Program-made: the position numbers and the translations under genes
Source: an uncultured Lachnospiraceae bacterium
GTDB taxonomy: Bacteria; Bacillota; Clostridia; Lachnospirales; Lachnospiraceae
DNA length: 7,664 nucleotides
Direction of reading: 5' to 3'
NCBI GenBank assembly: GCA_945836355.1
Contig: CAMALD010000057.1
Span: forward strand, 1-7,664
Part shown: in pieces, positions 1-5,728 of the stretch
How the letters are laid out: every line of letters begins with the position of its first letter
Position numbering within the stretch: position 1 is the first letter of the stretch
The notes under the pieces: generated by a model
Databases searched by the model: none
What the model saw: the letters and a program-made list of their open reading frames with translations, nothing else
What the model was told of the DNA's origin: nothing

Positions 1-455
1 AGGATATGTTTAACCTTCAGGCAAATTCCTTTGACATTGCGCAGGGAATCCGCACAGATTTGGACATGGAGCTTTTTGATACGGGTCTTGCCATCACCGG
101 ATTTAATATCATGAGCTTTACTTATCCGGAAGAGGTTCAGCGCATGATCACAAAGAATGCATCTCAGAGCATGATCGGAGATATCAACCGTTACCAGCAG
201 GTTGGTGTGATTGACGGTATGGCGGGAGGAAAGAGCTCTGCAGGCAGCACGGCAGCCGATATGGCAGGCATGATGATGGGCATGAATATGGCAAATCAGA
301 TGATGCAGAATACTATGCAGAACAATGCGCAGAACACAATAACGCAGGGCGGTGTGCAGCCGAATGCCGGTGCAAAGCCGAATTTCTGCCCGAATTGCGG
401 ACAGAAGACCGGAAACTCCAATTTCTGTCCGAACTGCGGACAAAAGCTGGTATAA
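1..455 (+). CDS. SPFH-domain protein with C-terminal zinc ribbon (3' part only)
   Basis: This is the C-terminal end of a protein whose start lies left of the window; the frame is open from base 3. The first 60 or so visible residues resemble the end of an SPFH (stomatin/prohibitin/flotillin-like) domain: an alternating stretch, then DTGLAITGFNIMSFTYPEEV, typical of the last strand and following helix. Next come a Gly/Ala/Met-rich linker (Met-rich at about residues 86-104 counted from the ATG at base 6) and two copies of NFCPNCGQK, giving four cysteines expected to bind one zinc. The architecture matches the Firmicutes YdjI/virion-core-like SPFH group, thought to act at the membrane as scaffolds; the exact role is unknown. 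The ATG at base 6 is probably internal, since it would cut through the SPFH fold. The stop codon TAA overlaps the next gene's ATG by one base, implying translational coupling. Confidence 0.8.
   Translation, partial: DMFNLQANSFDIAQGIRTDLDMELFDTGLAITGFNIMSFTYPEEVQRMITKNASQSMIGDINRYQQVGVIDGMAGGKSSAGSTAADMAGMMMGMNMANQMMQNTMQNNAQNTITQGGVQPNAGAKPNFCPNCGQKTGNSNFCPNCGQKLV
381..446 (+). repeat. Tandem zinc-knuckle repeat, 2 x 27 bp
   Basis: Bases 381-407 and 420-446 are near-identical 27-base units, each coding for NFCPNCGQK, with a 12-base spacer (39-base period). They differ only at a few third codon positions. Each supplies one CxxC pair of the zinc ribbon at the end of the SPFH protein, so this is coding duplication and not a mobile repeat. 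Confidence 0.85.
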
Positions 456-676
456 TGGGAGCGGTGTCTGAAAGGCGAAAAAGACGCCGGAAGATAAGAG
501 TACTGTTAATGCTCATAACAATGCTCCTCGCAGGCTGCGGGGAGCATGAATGTGCAATATGCGGCAATCCTGCGGATACCTTGATGGAAATCTCAGGAAA
601 ACATGTTTATATTTGTGACGAATGTTATCGTGATTATATTGAAATCCAGCATTTGTTCAGTGAAACACTGGATTGA
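455..676 (+). CDS. Small lipoprotein with CxxC...CxxC zinc-knuckle motif
   Basis: A 73-residue protein with a basic N-terminus (RRKRRRK, residues 7-13), a hydrophobic core (about 15-26) and a lipobox LLAGC, so Cys28 is the predicted lipidated residue. The short mature part carries CAIC (33-36) and CDEC (54-57) around the segment GKHVYIC. Spacing and wording resemble the N-terminal zinc-binding domain of ClpX (CxxCG...VYICDEC), but no ATPase follows. The ATG overlaps the TAA of the SPFH gene by one base (TAATG), which decides the start over an in-frame ATG at 395: the longer form would put the signal sequence too far in. Gene order suggests co-expression with the SPFH/zinc-ribbon protein. Function is unknown; the zinc-binding idea is inferred from cysteine spacing. 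A cytoplasmic protein with a chance lipobox is the alternative. Confidence 0.75.
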   Translation: MGAVSERRKRRRKIRVLLMLITMLLAGCGEHECAICGNPADTLMEISGKHVYICDECYRDYIEIQHLFSETLD

Positions 677-1807
677 TTATTCTGCCTTTGAAGTTTTGTG
701 ATTGTAAATATGACCGCCGCTGATAACAGCGTTGCGGCCATTTTTTTTGGCCAGATAGAGAGCTTTGTCGGCCTCAGAATAAAGGTCATCAAAGCTGTTC
801 TTGCCGGTAGGGATGGCGGAAGCTACGCCAAGGCTCACCGTGACAACGGCATTGGCGCCGAGTGTCGGGCTGTGCTTGAGCCTGCGGGATTCCACCGTGG
901 CGCGGATTTTTTCTGCTAAAAGAATCGGGTCCATCTCACTGGTACCGTGGACAAACACCAGAAACTCCTCACCGCCGATTCGGGCGATGATGTCGGTGCT
1001 GCGCCGCGCAGTATCGCGCAAAATGTCTGCGATTGTCTGGATGCAGACATCGCCGGCAGGATGACCGAAGCTGTCATTGTAGCGTTTGAAATTATCAATG
1101 TCAAGAATAATCAGTGCAACCAAAGATTTGTTACGGATGCAGTACGGAAGAATGACATTCATCCGCTTGTCGAGACCGCGACGGTTGAACAAGCCGGTGA
1201 GCGGATCCTCCTCGGCATTGCGCAGGGTAGTCGAAAGGCGCTGGGCTACGGAGAAATATCGATACTGTATCTTGGAGAGATATCTTGACAAAATGTAGAA
1301 TGTGGCATTTAAAAACAGCAGCATGACCACCTGAGATACCGGCATGCTTGCCTGAAGGCAGGTAATCAGGAGAAGAATGAGCTGACAAAGCATCAGCACG
1401 GTATATTCCAATGCGGGCAGAACAGGCAGGAATGAGAGAATGGCGAGAAAGATGCAATAGCCAATCAGTGCGCTGCCCCGTGTGAAATCATAATGTGTCA
1501 GCACCAGTCCGATGATGAAATAAAAGAGCCAGAAGGAATAATGAATATATGGCGCAGGGGTCAGATTCTGGAGCTTCACCATGTAGGTGGTGGCAGCAAA
1601 AAACAGAATACACAGGACTTCGGAGGCAACTAACACGCCGAGAAGAAAACTTCTTGAAAGCCCATTGTAATTGTTGTAGAGCAAGATAAAAAGAATAGGA
1701 AAGAATAAGGAAAGAAAAGCGGAAAAAAAATTAATCCGCTTGATATTTTCCCTTGTCAATCGGCTCATAATTTTGCTGTTTTGTTCAAGCACATTGGTTT
1801 CTGCCAT
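677..1807 (-). CDS. Membrane diguanylate cyclase (GGDEF domain)
   Basis: This 376-residue protein should make cyclic di-GMP from two GTP at the inner face of the membrane. Residues 25-177 hold about six hydrophobic segments (near 25-44, 53-76, 90-108, 111-131, 134-152 and 157-177), forming a membrane sensor region of no family I can name. A GGDEF domain follows (about 199-365): DPLTGLFNRR (201-210), DIDNFKRYND with the metal-binding Asp (from 236), the active-site GGEEF (278-282), and RSTD (269-272) exactly five residues before it, matching the RxxD product-inhibition site. It therefore looks catalytically intact and feedback-inhibited. No EAL or HD-GYP domain is attached. It is the last leftward gene, 133 bases after the acyltransferase gene with its own candidate promoter. 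Its stop codon directly abuts that of the convergent lipoprotein gene. The ATG at 1807 follows a modest AGGGA. Confidence 0.93.
   Translation of the reverse strand: MAETNVLEQNSKIMSRLTRENIKRINFFSAFLSLFFPILFILLYNNYNGLSRSFLLGVLVASEVLCILFFAATTYMVKLQNLTPAPYIHYSFWLFYFIIGLVLTHYDFTRGSALIGYCIFLAILSFLPVLPALEYTVLMLCQLILLLITCLQASMPVSQVVMLLFLNATFYILSRYLSKIQYRYFSVAQRLSTTLRNAEEDPLTGLFNRRGLDKRMNVILPYCIRNKSLVALIILDIDNFKRYNDSFGHPAGDVCIQTIADILRDTARRSTDIIARIGGEEFLVFVHGTSEMDPILLAEKIRATVESRRLKHSPTLGANAVVTVSLGVASAIPTGKNSFDDLYSEADKALYLAKKNGRNAVISGGHIYNHKTSKAE
712..748 (+). terminator. Intrinsic terminator nested in the cyclase gene
   Basis: On the + strand, GACCGC-CGCTG-ATAA-CAGCG-TT-GCGGCC (712-739) folds into a GC-rich stem (CGCTG/CAGCG closed by ATAA, then CCGC/GCGG beyond a 2-base bulge) followed by an A and eight T (741-748). 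It lies 36 bases after the lipoprotein stop and should end the SPFH-lipoprotein transcript. The same bases encode residues 354-365 of the convergent diguanylate cyclase; the U-tract reads AAA AAA AAT (Lys-Lys-Asn) on the other strand. There is no T-tract for the opposite direction, so it should act one way only. Confidence 0.7.
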
Positions 1808-1822
1808 ATTTCCCTACGTTCT

Positions 1823-1836
1823 GCTGCGGCTGCAGC
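1823..1836 (-). other. Small leader hairpin before the cyclase gene
   Basis: GCTGC-4 nt-GCAGC forms a short perfect stem in the predicted untranslated leader, about 15 bases before the start codon and just upstream of the AGGGA ribosome site. It might tune translation; there is no longer conserved fold that would suggest a c-di-GMP riboswitch. Confidence 0.3.
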
Positions 1837-1864
1837 GACAATAAAATGTATACTACTCCGGTTC

Positions 1865-1893
1865 ATAATAGCATATTATGCGCAAAAACGCAA
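1865..1893 (-). promoter_or_regulatory. Candidate sigma-A promoter of the cyclase gene
   Basis: Read on the minus strand, TTGCGT (1893-1888) and TATTAT (1870-1865) are separated by exactly 17 bases, giving a start site near 1858 and a leader of about 50 bases. The spacer contains the perfect 11-base palindrome GCATA-A-TATGC (1871-1881), which could be a repressor site. This is the main content of the 133-base gap between the acyltransferase and cyclase genes; I see no strong terminator there. Confidence 0.5.
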
Positions 1894-1940
1894 GAATATT
1901 CCTTTAAATACCGTAAAGTTTTCTGACTTTTGACATCGAA

Positions 1941-2681
1941 CTAAACAGTCGAAGCAGCGTCTTCGCGCAACATCCCGATGATGATATTCCGGACAATCAG
2001 TCCCAGATGTTTGCGCTCCTCCTTGTCCAAATCACTCAGATAAATCGGTTTGCCATAGTGGATGGTAACGCGGGTCTTTTTTACCCAAGGCATGTGCTTT
2101 TCAAAAATATCCGCTGTATTCGAGATGGCGACGGGGATAATGGCACAGCCGGTCTTTTCTGCCATTTTCAGGCTGCCCTCCTTGAACGGTAGCAGGTCAA
2201 GGTCACTCTCGTTGCGGTTGCGCGTACCCTCCGGCATGATAAAAACAGAATAGCCGGACTTAATGTACTCGATGCCCTGCATAATGGTCTTGAGACCTTC
2301 CTTCATATTATCGCGGTCCAGAAAAAGGCAATTGAGATTTTTCATCCACCAGGAGAAGAGAGGCACCTTCTTTATCTCCTTCTTTGCCACGAAACCGGTC
2401 AGCGTCGGCAATGTGATATATCCTATTGGAATGTCTGCAAGACTGCGGTGGTTACCGGCATAAAGCACCGCTTCGTCCTTCGGAACATTTTCAAGACCCA
2501 GTACCTTGATTTTTGTGCCGGCGCAGAACATAACAAAGCGGAATGCCGTCCGGACAATGCGTTGCGAAGCGGCTACTTTGGCATGCGGGTTAAATTTTCC
2601 GACAATCCAAAGAACAAAGTATACGGGCAAAAAAAGAATCAGAAAAAGCACAATGGACAGTGCTACGAGTACAATTCGCAT
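1941..2681 (-). CDS. plsC: 1-acyl-sn-glycerol-3-phosphate acyltransferase (PlsC family)
   Basis: A 246-residue membrane-bound enzyme expected to transfer an acyl chain to the 2-position of lysophosphatidic acid, giving phosphatidic acid, the precursor of membrane phospholipids. One N-terminal hydrophobic segment (about 4-27) precedes the acyltransferase domain. The family blocks appear in order: NHRSLAD (77-83, the catalytic H-x4-D), FLDRDN (120-125), PEGTRNR (150-156, phosphate binding) and IIPVAI (181-186). Length is normal. The start at 2681 is supported by GGAGAGG seven bases upstream (2689-2695). It lies 45 bases after the alpha-glucosidase gene in the same direction, with a hairpin between, so it may be a partly separated operon member. 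Paralogues of this family can acylate other lipids, so the exact substrate is inferred from motifs only. Confidence 0.92.
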   Translation of the reverse strand: MRIVLVALSIVLFLILFLPVYFVLWIVGKFNPHAKVAASQRIVRTAFRFVMFCAGTKIKVLGLENVPKDEAVLYAGNHRSLADIPIGYITLPTLTGFVAKKEIKKVPLFSWWMKNLNCLFLDRDNMKEGLKTIMQGIEYIKSGYSVFIMPEGTRNRNESDLDLLPFKEGSLKMAEKTGCAIIPVAISNTADIFEKHMPWVKKTRVTIHYGKPIYLSDLDKEERKHLGLIVRNIIIGMLREDAASTV

Positions 2682-2701
2682 AAGAATACCTCTCCATAAA
2701 A

Positions 2702-2725
2702 TGTGATATCAATTAGTATATCACA
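2702..2725 (-). terminator. AT-rich hairpin between alpha-glucosidase and plsC
   Basis: TGTGATAT-8 nt-ATATCACA is a perfect inverted repeat with 8-base arms, starting one base after the alpha-glucosidase stop codon. On the minus strand it is followed by TTTTAT, only a short U-run, then the plsC ribosome site. It could be a weak terminator or attenuator, a 3'-end stabiliser, or a protein-binding operator. The low GC of the stem argues against an efficient terminator. Confidence 0.45.
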
Positions 2726-2726
2726 A

Positions 2727-4787
2727 TTATTTGTTTCCGTCCATATGCAGTGTGAGGTAGGTGCCGTCGGTTGCAGGATGCCTGCTGTAGCCGTCATCGG
2801 TGTACATGTCGTAGGTAAGACCTTTTCCCACCTCACCGAGCAGTTCAAAGTGGTCATAGTCAAGCTCGGCAGTGCTTTCACAGGCTGGAGCCAGCGGGAG
2901 TATATGACCCGGGCGGATAAACAGCGGCACCTCATTCAGTGCGCACGGAATATAATGATGACCGGCCTTCATAGGAGTAATCGTGTAGTTCTCGGCGGTG
3001 TGGAAGGATACATTGAGCATATCCTCCGGAAGGTAAACCGTGCGGCCGGATACGTTTGCCTGGTAGACGGGGGTCAGCATCAGACCTTCACCGAACAATA
3101 GCTGGTCCTCAATCTCACATGCGACCGGGTCATTCGGATACAGGAAAGCCAGCGGCGCAAAGAGAAGCTTATCGGTTACAGCCGCCCGGACAAATTCACT
3201 GTAAATATAAGGAATGAGCCGGTATCTCAATTTGAGAATCTCGCGGAAATCATCGAGTCCTTCAAACTGATAGCATTCCTGTTCGCGAGTCCCGAGTGCG
3301 GAATGGTTGCGCATCAGTGGAGTGAAAATGCCGAAAGCCAGCCAGCGCAGCAACAGGTCGCGCGTGGTGTTGCTGCCAAAGCCGCCGAGGTCGGCACCGC
3401 TGTATAAAAAGCCGCACATGCTTAGGGATGGCATCATCTTGATATTGAGCAGCAGATGACTCCACCAGGACTGATTGTCGCCGGTCCAGATACCGCCGTA
3501 GCGGTGCATGCCGATATAGGAGGAACGGGAGAATAACAGCAGCCGCTTGTCCGGGCTGATTTTTTCGAAGCTCTCCGCCGCAGCGCGTGTCATATAGTAG
3601 CCGAACAGATTGTGCACCTTGTCATGGCGGACCATTTTTCCGTCGATGTTGTGATAGAAAAGCTTGTAATCCTCCGGCTGGTTGTTGATCTCAAAGGTGC
3701 TCTGCATTGCCCAGAAGTCACTAAGCTCCGGGTTATCTTTTTTTTCTGCAAGCTCAGCAACCTTATCGAAGGCGCGCGTGAGTCCTTCTTCCGAAAAGAA
3801 GATGGCAGGTTCATTCATATCATTCCAGAAACCTTCAATTCCCTGGTCGATGAGTCGCTTGTACAAGTCTCCGAACCATCTGCGGACCTCCGGTTGAAAA
3901 AAGTCCGGGAAATGTGTTTTGCCCGGCCAGACGCCGGCAACAAAATCGGAGCCATCCGCACGTTTACAGAAGTAGTTGTTCGCTACCCCCTCTTCGTAGA
4001 CATCGTACCCTTTTTCTATTTTGACCCCCGCGTCAATAATCGGTACAAAATGAAGCCCCTGTGCCTTCATCTCTGCCGACAGGGCAGCAAGGTCAGGAAA
4101 GCGGGCGGTATTGACGGTAAAATCCTTGTAATTTTCCATGTAATCGATATCCATACTGATGGCATCAAGCGGCAGGTGATTATCGCGATAGCCCCTGGCA
4201 ACGCGACGGATATCCTCCTCGTTGAGATAGCCCCAACGGCTCTGGATATAGCCGAATGCCCAGAGCGGCGGGATGTAGCTGGTGCCAATCAGATGGCGGA
4301 ACTGCCCGGTGATATCCAGAGCATTTTCGCCGGTAATCAGATACACATCCATATCAATGCCGTCAGCGGTGATTTCAAGCTCGCTGGATTTGGTGTAGCC
4401 GACATCGAAAGAAATGTTTGACGGATAGTCGAAAAACAATCCGAAGCATTCTTTGCCGATGAGCATGATAAAATTGTGTGCACCGTAGAGCGATACCTTG
4501 TTTTCGGTGTGATTCGGGTCATCGCTGCAGCAGCTCACATACTGATAGCCTCTCTTGTTGATTCCGCGGTTGGCCTCACCGAGCCCGTAGACGACATCGG
4601 TATCCTGCATTGTGCGGGAAAGCGAAAATTGCCCGGATGCGTTGACACGGCATAATCTGCAAAGCTCGCTGGACTGCATGCTCTCATCCGGCATACCGTC
4701 TGCTGTGAGGGTAGCTGGAATGACCGGCAGCTCTAGCACAACGGCATCGGTTTTTAATGGTGTTCCAAAACGGTATTTCTGAATCAT
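2727..4787 (-). CDS. Alpha-glucosidase, glycoside hydrolase family 31
   Basis: A 686-residue retaining alpha-glycosidase that should release glucose from the non-reducing ends of short alpha-glucans. It has an N-terminal beta domain, a (beta/alpha)8 barrel from about residue 170, and C-terminal beta domains. The signature WNDMNEP (321-327) carries the nucleophile Asp323; TGDNQSWW (435-442) carries the expected acid/base Asp437; GADLGGF (464-470) and HNLFGYYMTRA (from 392) are further GH31 marks. The WxDMNEP form is typical of alpha-glucosidases, whereas alpha-xylosidases usually carry an FGE version. There is no signal peptide, so it acts in the cytoplasm on imported malto- or isomalto-oligosaccharides; preference between 1,4 and 1,6 links cannot be told here. 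The start is set by a near-ideal AGGAGGT (4792-4798) five or six bases upstream. No transporter or sugar regulator gene lies beside it. Confidence 0.95.
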   Translation of the reverse strand: MIQKYRFGTPLKTDAVVLELPVIPATLTADGMPDESMQSSELCRLCRVNASGQFSLSRTMQDTDVVYGLGEANRGINKRGYQYVSCCSDDPNHTENKVSLYGAHNFIMLIGKECFGLFFDYPSNISFDVGYTKSSELEITADGIDMDVYLITGENALDITGQFRHLIGTSYIPPLWAFGYIQSRWGYLNEEDIRRVARGYRDNHLPLDAISMDIDYMENYKDFTVNTARFPDLAALSAEMKAQGLHFVPIIDAGVKIEKGYDVYEEGVANNYFCKRADGSDFVAGVWPGKTHFPDFFQPEVRRWFGDLYKRLIDQGIEGFWNDMNEPAIFFSEEGLTRAFDKVAELAEKKDNPELSDFWAMQSTFEINNQPEDYKLFYHNIDGKMVRHDKVHNLFGYYMTRAAAESFEKISPDKRLLLFSRSSYIGMHRYGGIWTGDNQSWWSHLLLNIKMMPSLSMCGFLYSGADLGGFGSNTTRDLLLRWLAFGIFTPLMRNHSALGTREQECYQFEGLDDFREILKLRYRLIPYIYSEFVRAAVTDKLLFAPLAFLYPNDPVACEIEDQLLFGEGLMLTPVYQANVSGRTVYLPEDMLNVSFHTAENYTITPMKAGHHYIPCALNEVPLFIRPGHILPLAPACESTAELDYDHFELLGEVGKGLTYDMYTDDGYSRHPATDGTYLTLHMDGNK

Positions 4788-4838
4788 AAGGACCTCCTAA
4801 TGTTGTATTTTATGAAAAAGGGCGCAAAGACCTTCGGC

Positions 4839-4867
4839 TTGACATGGGTGAGGAAATATCATACAAT
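4839..4867 (+). promoter_or_regulatory. Near-consensus sigma-A promoter, antisense to the TPR-like gene
   Basis: TTGACA (4839-4844), a 17-base spacer, then TACAAT (4862-4867): the -35 is perfect and the -10 matches five of six consensus bases at ideal spacing. Transcription would start near 4874 and run rightward, antisense to the entire TPR-like gene, towards the mini-protein at 5530. The -10 overlaps the last codons of the TPR-like gene. No sense gene starts directly behind it. It is the best promoter match I found in the window; activity is inferred. Confidence 0.5.
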
Positions 4868-5458
4868 GAAAGGCAGGACAGATTGTCTGATTTCATCCGG
4901 CAGTGTGGCGGCTTTGGTGCGCAGAGCAGTCAACGCACTTGTGTCTCCCAGAGATTGGTAGAGGAATGCAAGCAGCCGGTAGGTCGAGATGATATCGCTC
5001 CCAAGGTCGACGGCATACTGCAGGGTTTCTGCGGCTTCCCTGTCTGCGCCCGCCTCGTGCAGTGCGCGGCCGAGATGCTGTAGTTCTCTGGTAAACAGGG
5101 TAAATGTGGAATCGCATTCCGACAGAAAAGGGAAGTTTGCGGCTCCATAAGCGAGCTTTAAATCCGTATTGGAAATACCGGAGAGATTAAGCATCGGTTT
5201 TCCGTTAAGTGCCTGCAATGCTTTGAAAGCTACGGTCACCTCTTTTTCAGGGTCGGCAATACCTGAAAAATCTGGCAGTGTATCAATGCAAGCCGTAAGG
5301 TACGGCAGACCGGAAATATCCTTTTTACGGGTAGTGTTTGCCTCGAGTTCTTTCTTAAAGAAATCATCGATCGTTTCTTTTGTATTTCCCGCATGTTTCT
5401 TTGTTTCATAGCGGATCAGGATAATTAGTATCAATGTACAACCGAAGATGACAGGCAT
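4859..5458 (-). CDS. Membrane-anchored TPR-like protein of unknown function
   Basis: A 199-residue protein with one N-terminal hydrophobic segment (about 3-16, ending in Arg), then a charged, Lys/Glu-rich stretch (17-46). The middle contains a distinctive block, NLSGISNTDLKLAYGAAN (91-108), which I recall from uncharacterised clostridial proteins; I cannot name a Pfam family. Residues 118-186 look like a helical TPR-type repeat pair (LGRALHEAGADREAAETL and then LLAFLYQSLGDTSAL), suggesting protein-protein contacts. It is likely a bitopic membrane protein with the repeat domain on one face. The alpha-glucosidase gene follows after 71 bases in the same direction, so the two may be co-transcribed. 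The start at 5458 has only a weak upstream AGGCGG. The gene is covered by a strong candidate antisense promoter at its 3' end and diverges from a mini-protein gene. Confidence 0.75.
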   Translation of the reverse strand: MPVIFGCTLILIILIRYETKKHAGNTKETIDDFFKKELEANTTRKKDISGLPYLTACIDTLPDFSGIADPEKEVTVAFKALQALNGKPMLNLSGISNTDLKLAYGAANFPFLSECDSTFTLFTRELQHLGRALHEAGADREAAETLQYAVDLGSDIISTYRLLAFLYQSLGDTSALTALRTKAATLPDEIRQSVLPFIV

Positions 5459-5481
5459 CGTTATTTGACCGCCTTTCTTTA

Positions 5482-5503
5482 TTTTCCGGCAGTTCCGGGA
5501 AAA
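5482..5503. promoter_or_regulatory. Inverted repeat in the divergent promoter region
   Basis: TTTTCCGG-CAGTT-CCGG-G-AAAA is an almost perfect inverted repeat in the 71-base gap between the TPR-like gene and the mini-protein. It could be a shared operator or a leader hairpin. A weak leftward promoter (TTCATG-17 nt-CATAAT, with -10 at 5512-5507 on the minus strand) sits beside it; no good rightward promoter is visible within the gap. Confidence 0.35.
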
Positions 5504-5518
5504 TTATTATGCCAGAAT

Positions 5519-5523
5519 GGAGG
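5519..5523 (+). promoter_or_regulatory. Ribosome binding site of the mini-protein
   Basis: GGAGG lies six bases before the ATG at 5530. It is the main reason for accepting a 34-codon reading frame as a gene. Confidence 0.75.
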
Positions 5524-5529
5524 AAAATC

Positions 5530-5634
5530 ATGAAGTTTCATTCAAAAAAAACACAGAAAATTATTTCAACGATCATTGTGGTGCTTCTGGTGCTTTCCAT
5601 GATCGCCGGTGTAGTCGTTTCCATTGTAGGCTGA
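5530..5634 (+). CDS. 34-residue single-helix membrane mini-protein
   Basis: A tiny protein with a basic head (KFHSKKTQK, residues 2-10) and one hydrophobic helix (about 11-33), ending two or three residues later. It is preceded by a strong GGAGG. Positive charges first and a hydrophobic tail predict an N-in, single-pass membrane protein with no cleavage site. The shape, size and K-x-Q-K-I-I opening recall the DUF4044/Prli42-type mini-proteins of Firmicutes; Prli42 tethers the stressosome to the membrane in Listeria. That kinship is from memory of the pattern, not an alignment. It diverges from the membrane-anchored TPR-like gene and precedes the VanW gene by 94 bases. The alternatives are an unrelated small membrane peptide or, less likely given the ribosome site, a chance frame. 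Confidence 0.7.
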   Translation: MKFHSKKTQKIISTIIVVLLVLSMIAGVVVSIVG

Positions 5635-5693
5635 CGATACAGATAAATTCCATGCATAGTTAAGTTAAATATACACAAAATAGGTGCAGATGT

Positions 5694-5711
5694 CAATGTG
5701 CGAGAACATTG
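5694..5711 (+). other. Inverted repeat upstream of the VanW-type gene
   Basis: CAATGT-6 nt-ACATTG is a perfect 6-base-arm repeat 17 bases before the chosen start codon and just ahead of the GGGAAAGG stretch. It may form a small leader hairpin or bind a regulator. I find no convincing sigma-A promoter in 5635-5693. Confidence 0.3.
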
Positions 5712-5728
5712 GGAAAGGCACGGTGAAT

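Noticed and set aside
6..8. ATG at base 6 as the true start of the SPFH/zinc-ribbon gene
   Set aside because: It would begin inside the SPFH fold, and the frame is open to the window edge; the gene is better treated as truncated at the left boundary.
395..455. ATG 395 as the start of the small lipoprotein
   Set aside because: It lies inside the zinc-ribbon coding region and would bury the signal peptide behind 20 extra residues; the TAATG start at 455 fits a lipoprotein.
643..674. AATCCAG...CTGGATT inverted repeat as a leftward terminator for the cyclase gene
   Set aside because: The 7-base arms are perfect, but the loop is 18 bases and the following minus-strand sequence lacks a real T-run; too weak to annotate.
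1808..1940. c-di-GMP riboswitch in the cyclase leader
   Set aside because: The predicted leader is only about 50 bases and shows a single 5-base-pair hairpin, far short of a GEMM-type fold.
2702..2725. CRP-like operator (TGTGA...TCACA)
   Set aside because: The half-sites are too far apart for the CRP consensus (14 bases instead of 6), and the position directly after a stop codon fits a hairpin better.
3612..4421. 269-codon + strand open frame opposite the alpha-glucosidase
   Set aside because: It is antisense to strongly conserved GH31 coding sequence, with no recognisable domain and no convincing ribosome site.
4844..5083. 79-codon + strand frame starting inside the antisense promoter
   Set aside because: Its ATG falls between the -35 and -10 boxes, so that promoter would not transcribe it, and the rest mirrors the TPR-like gene.
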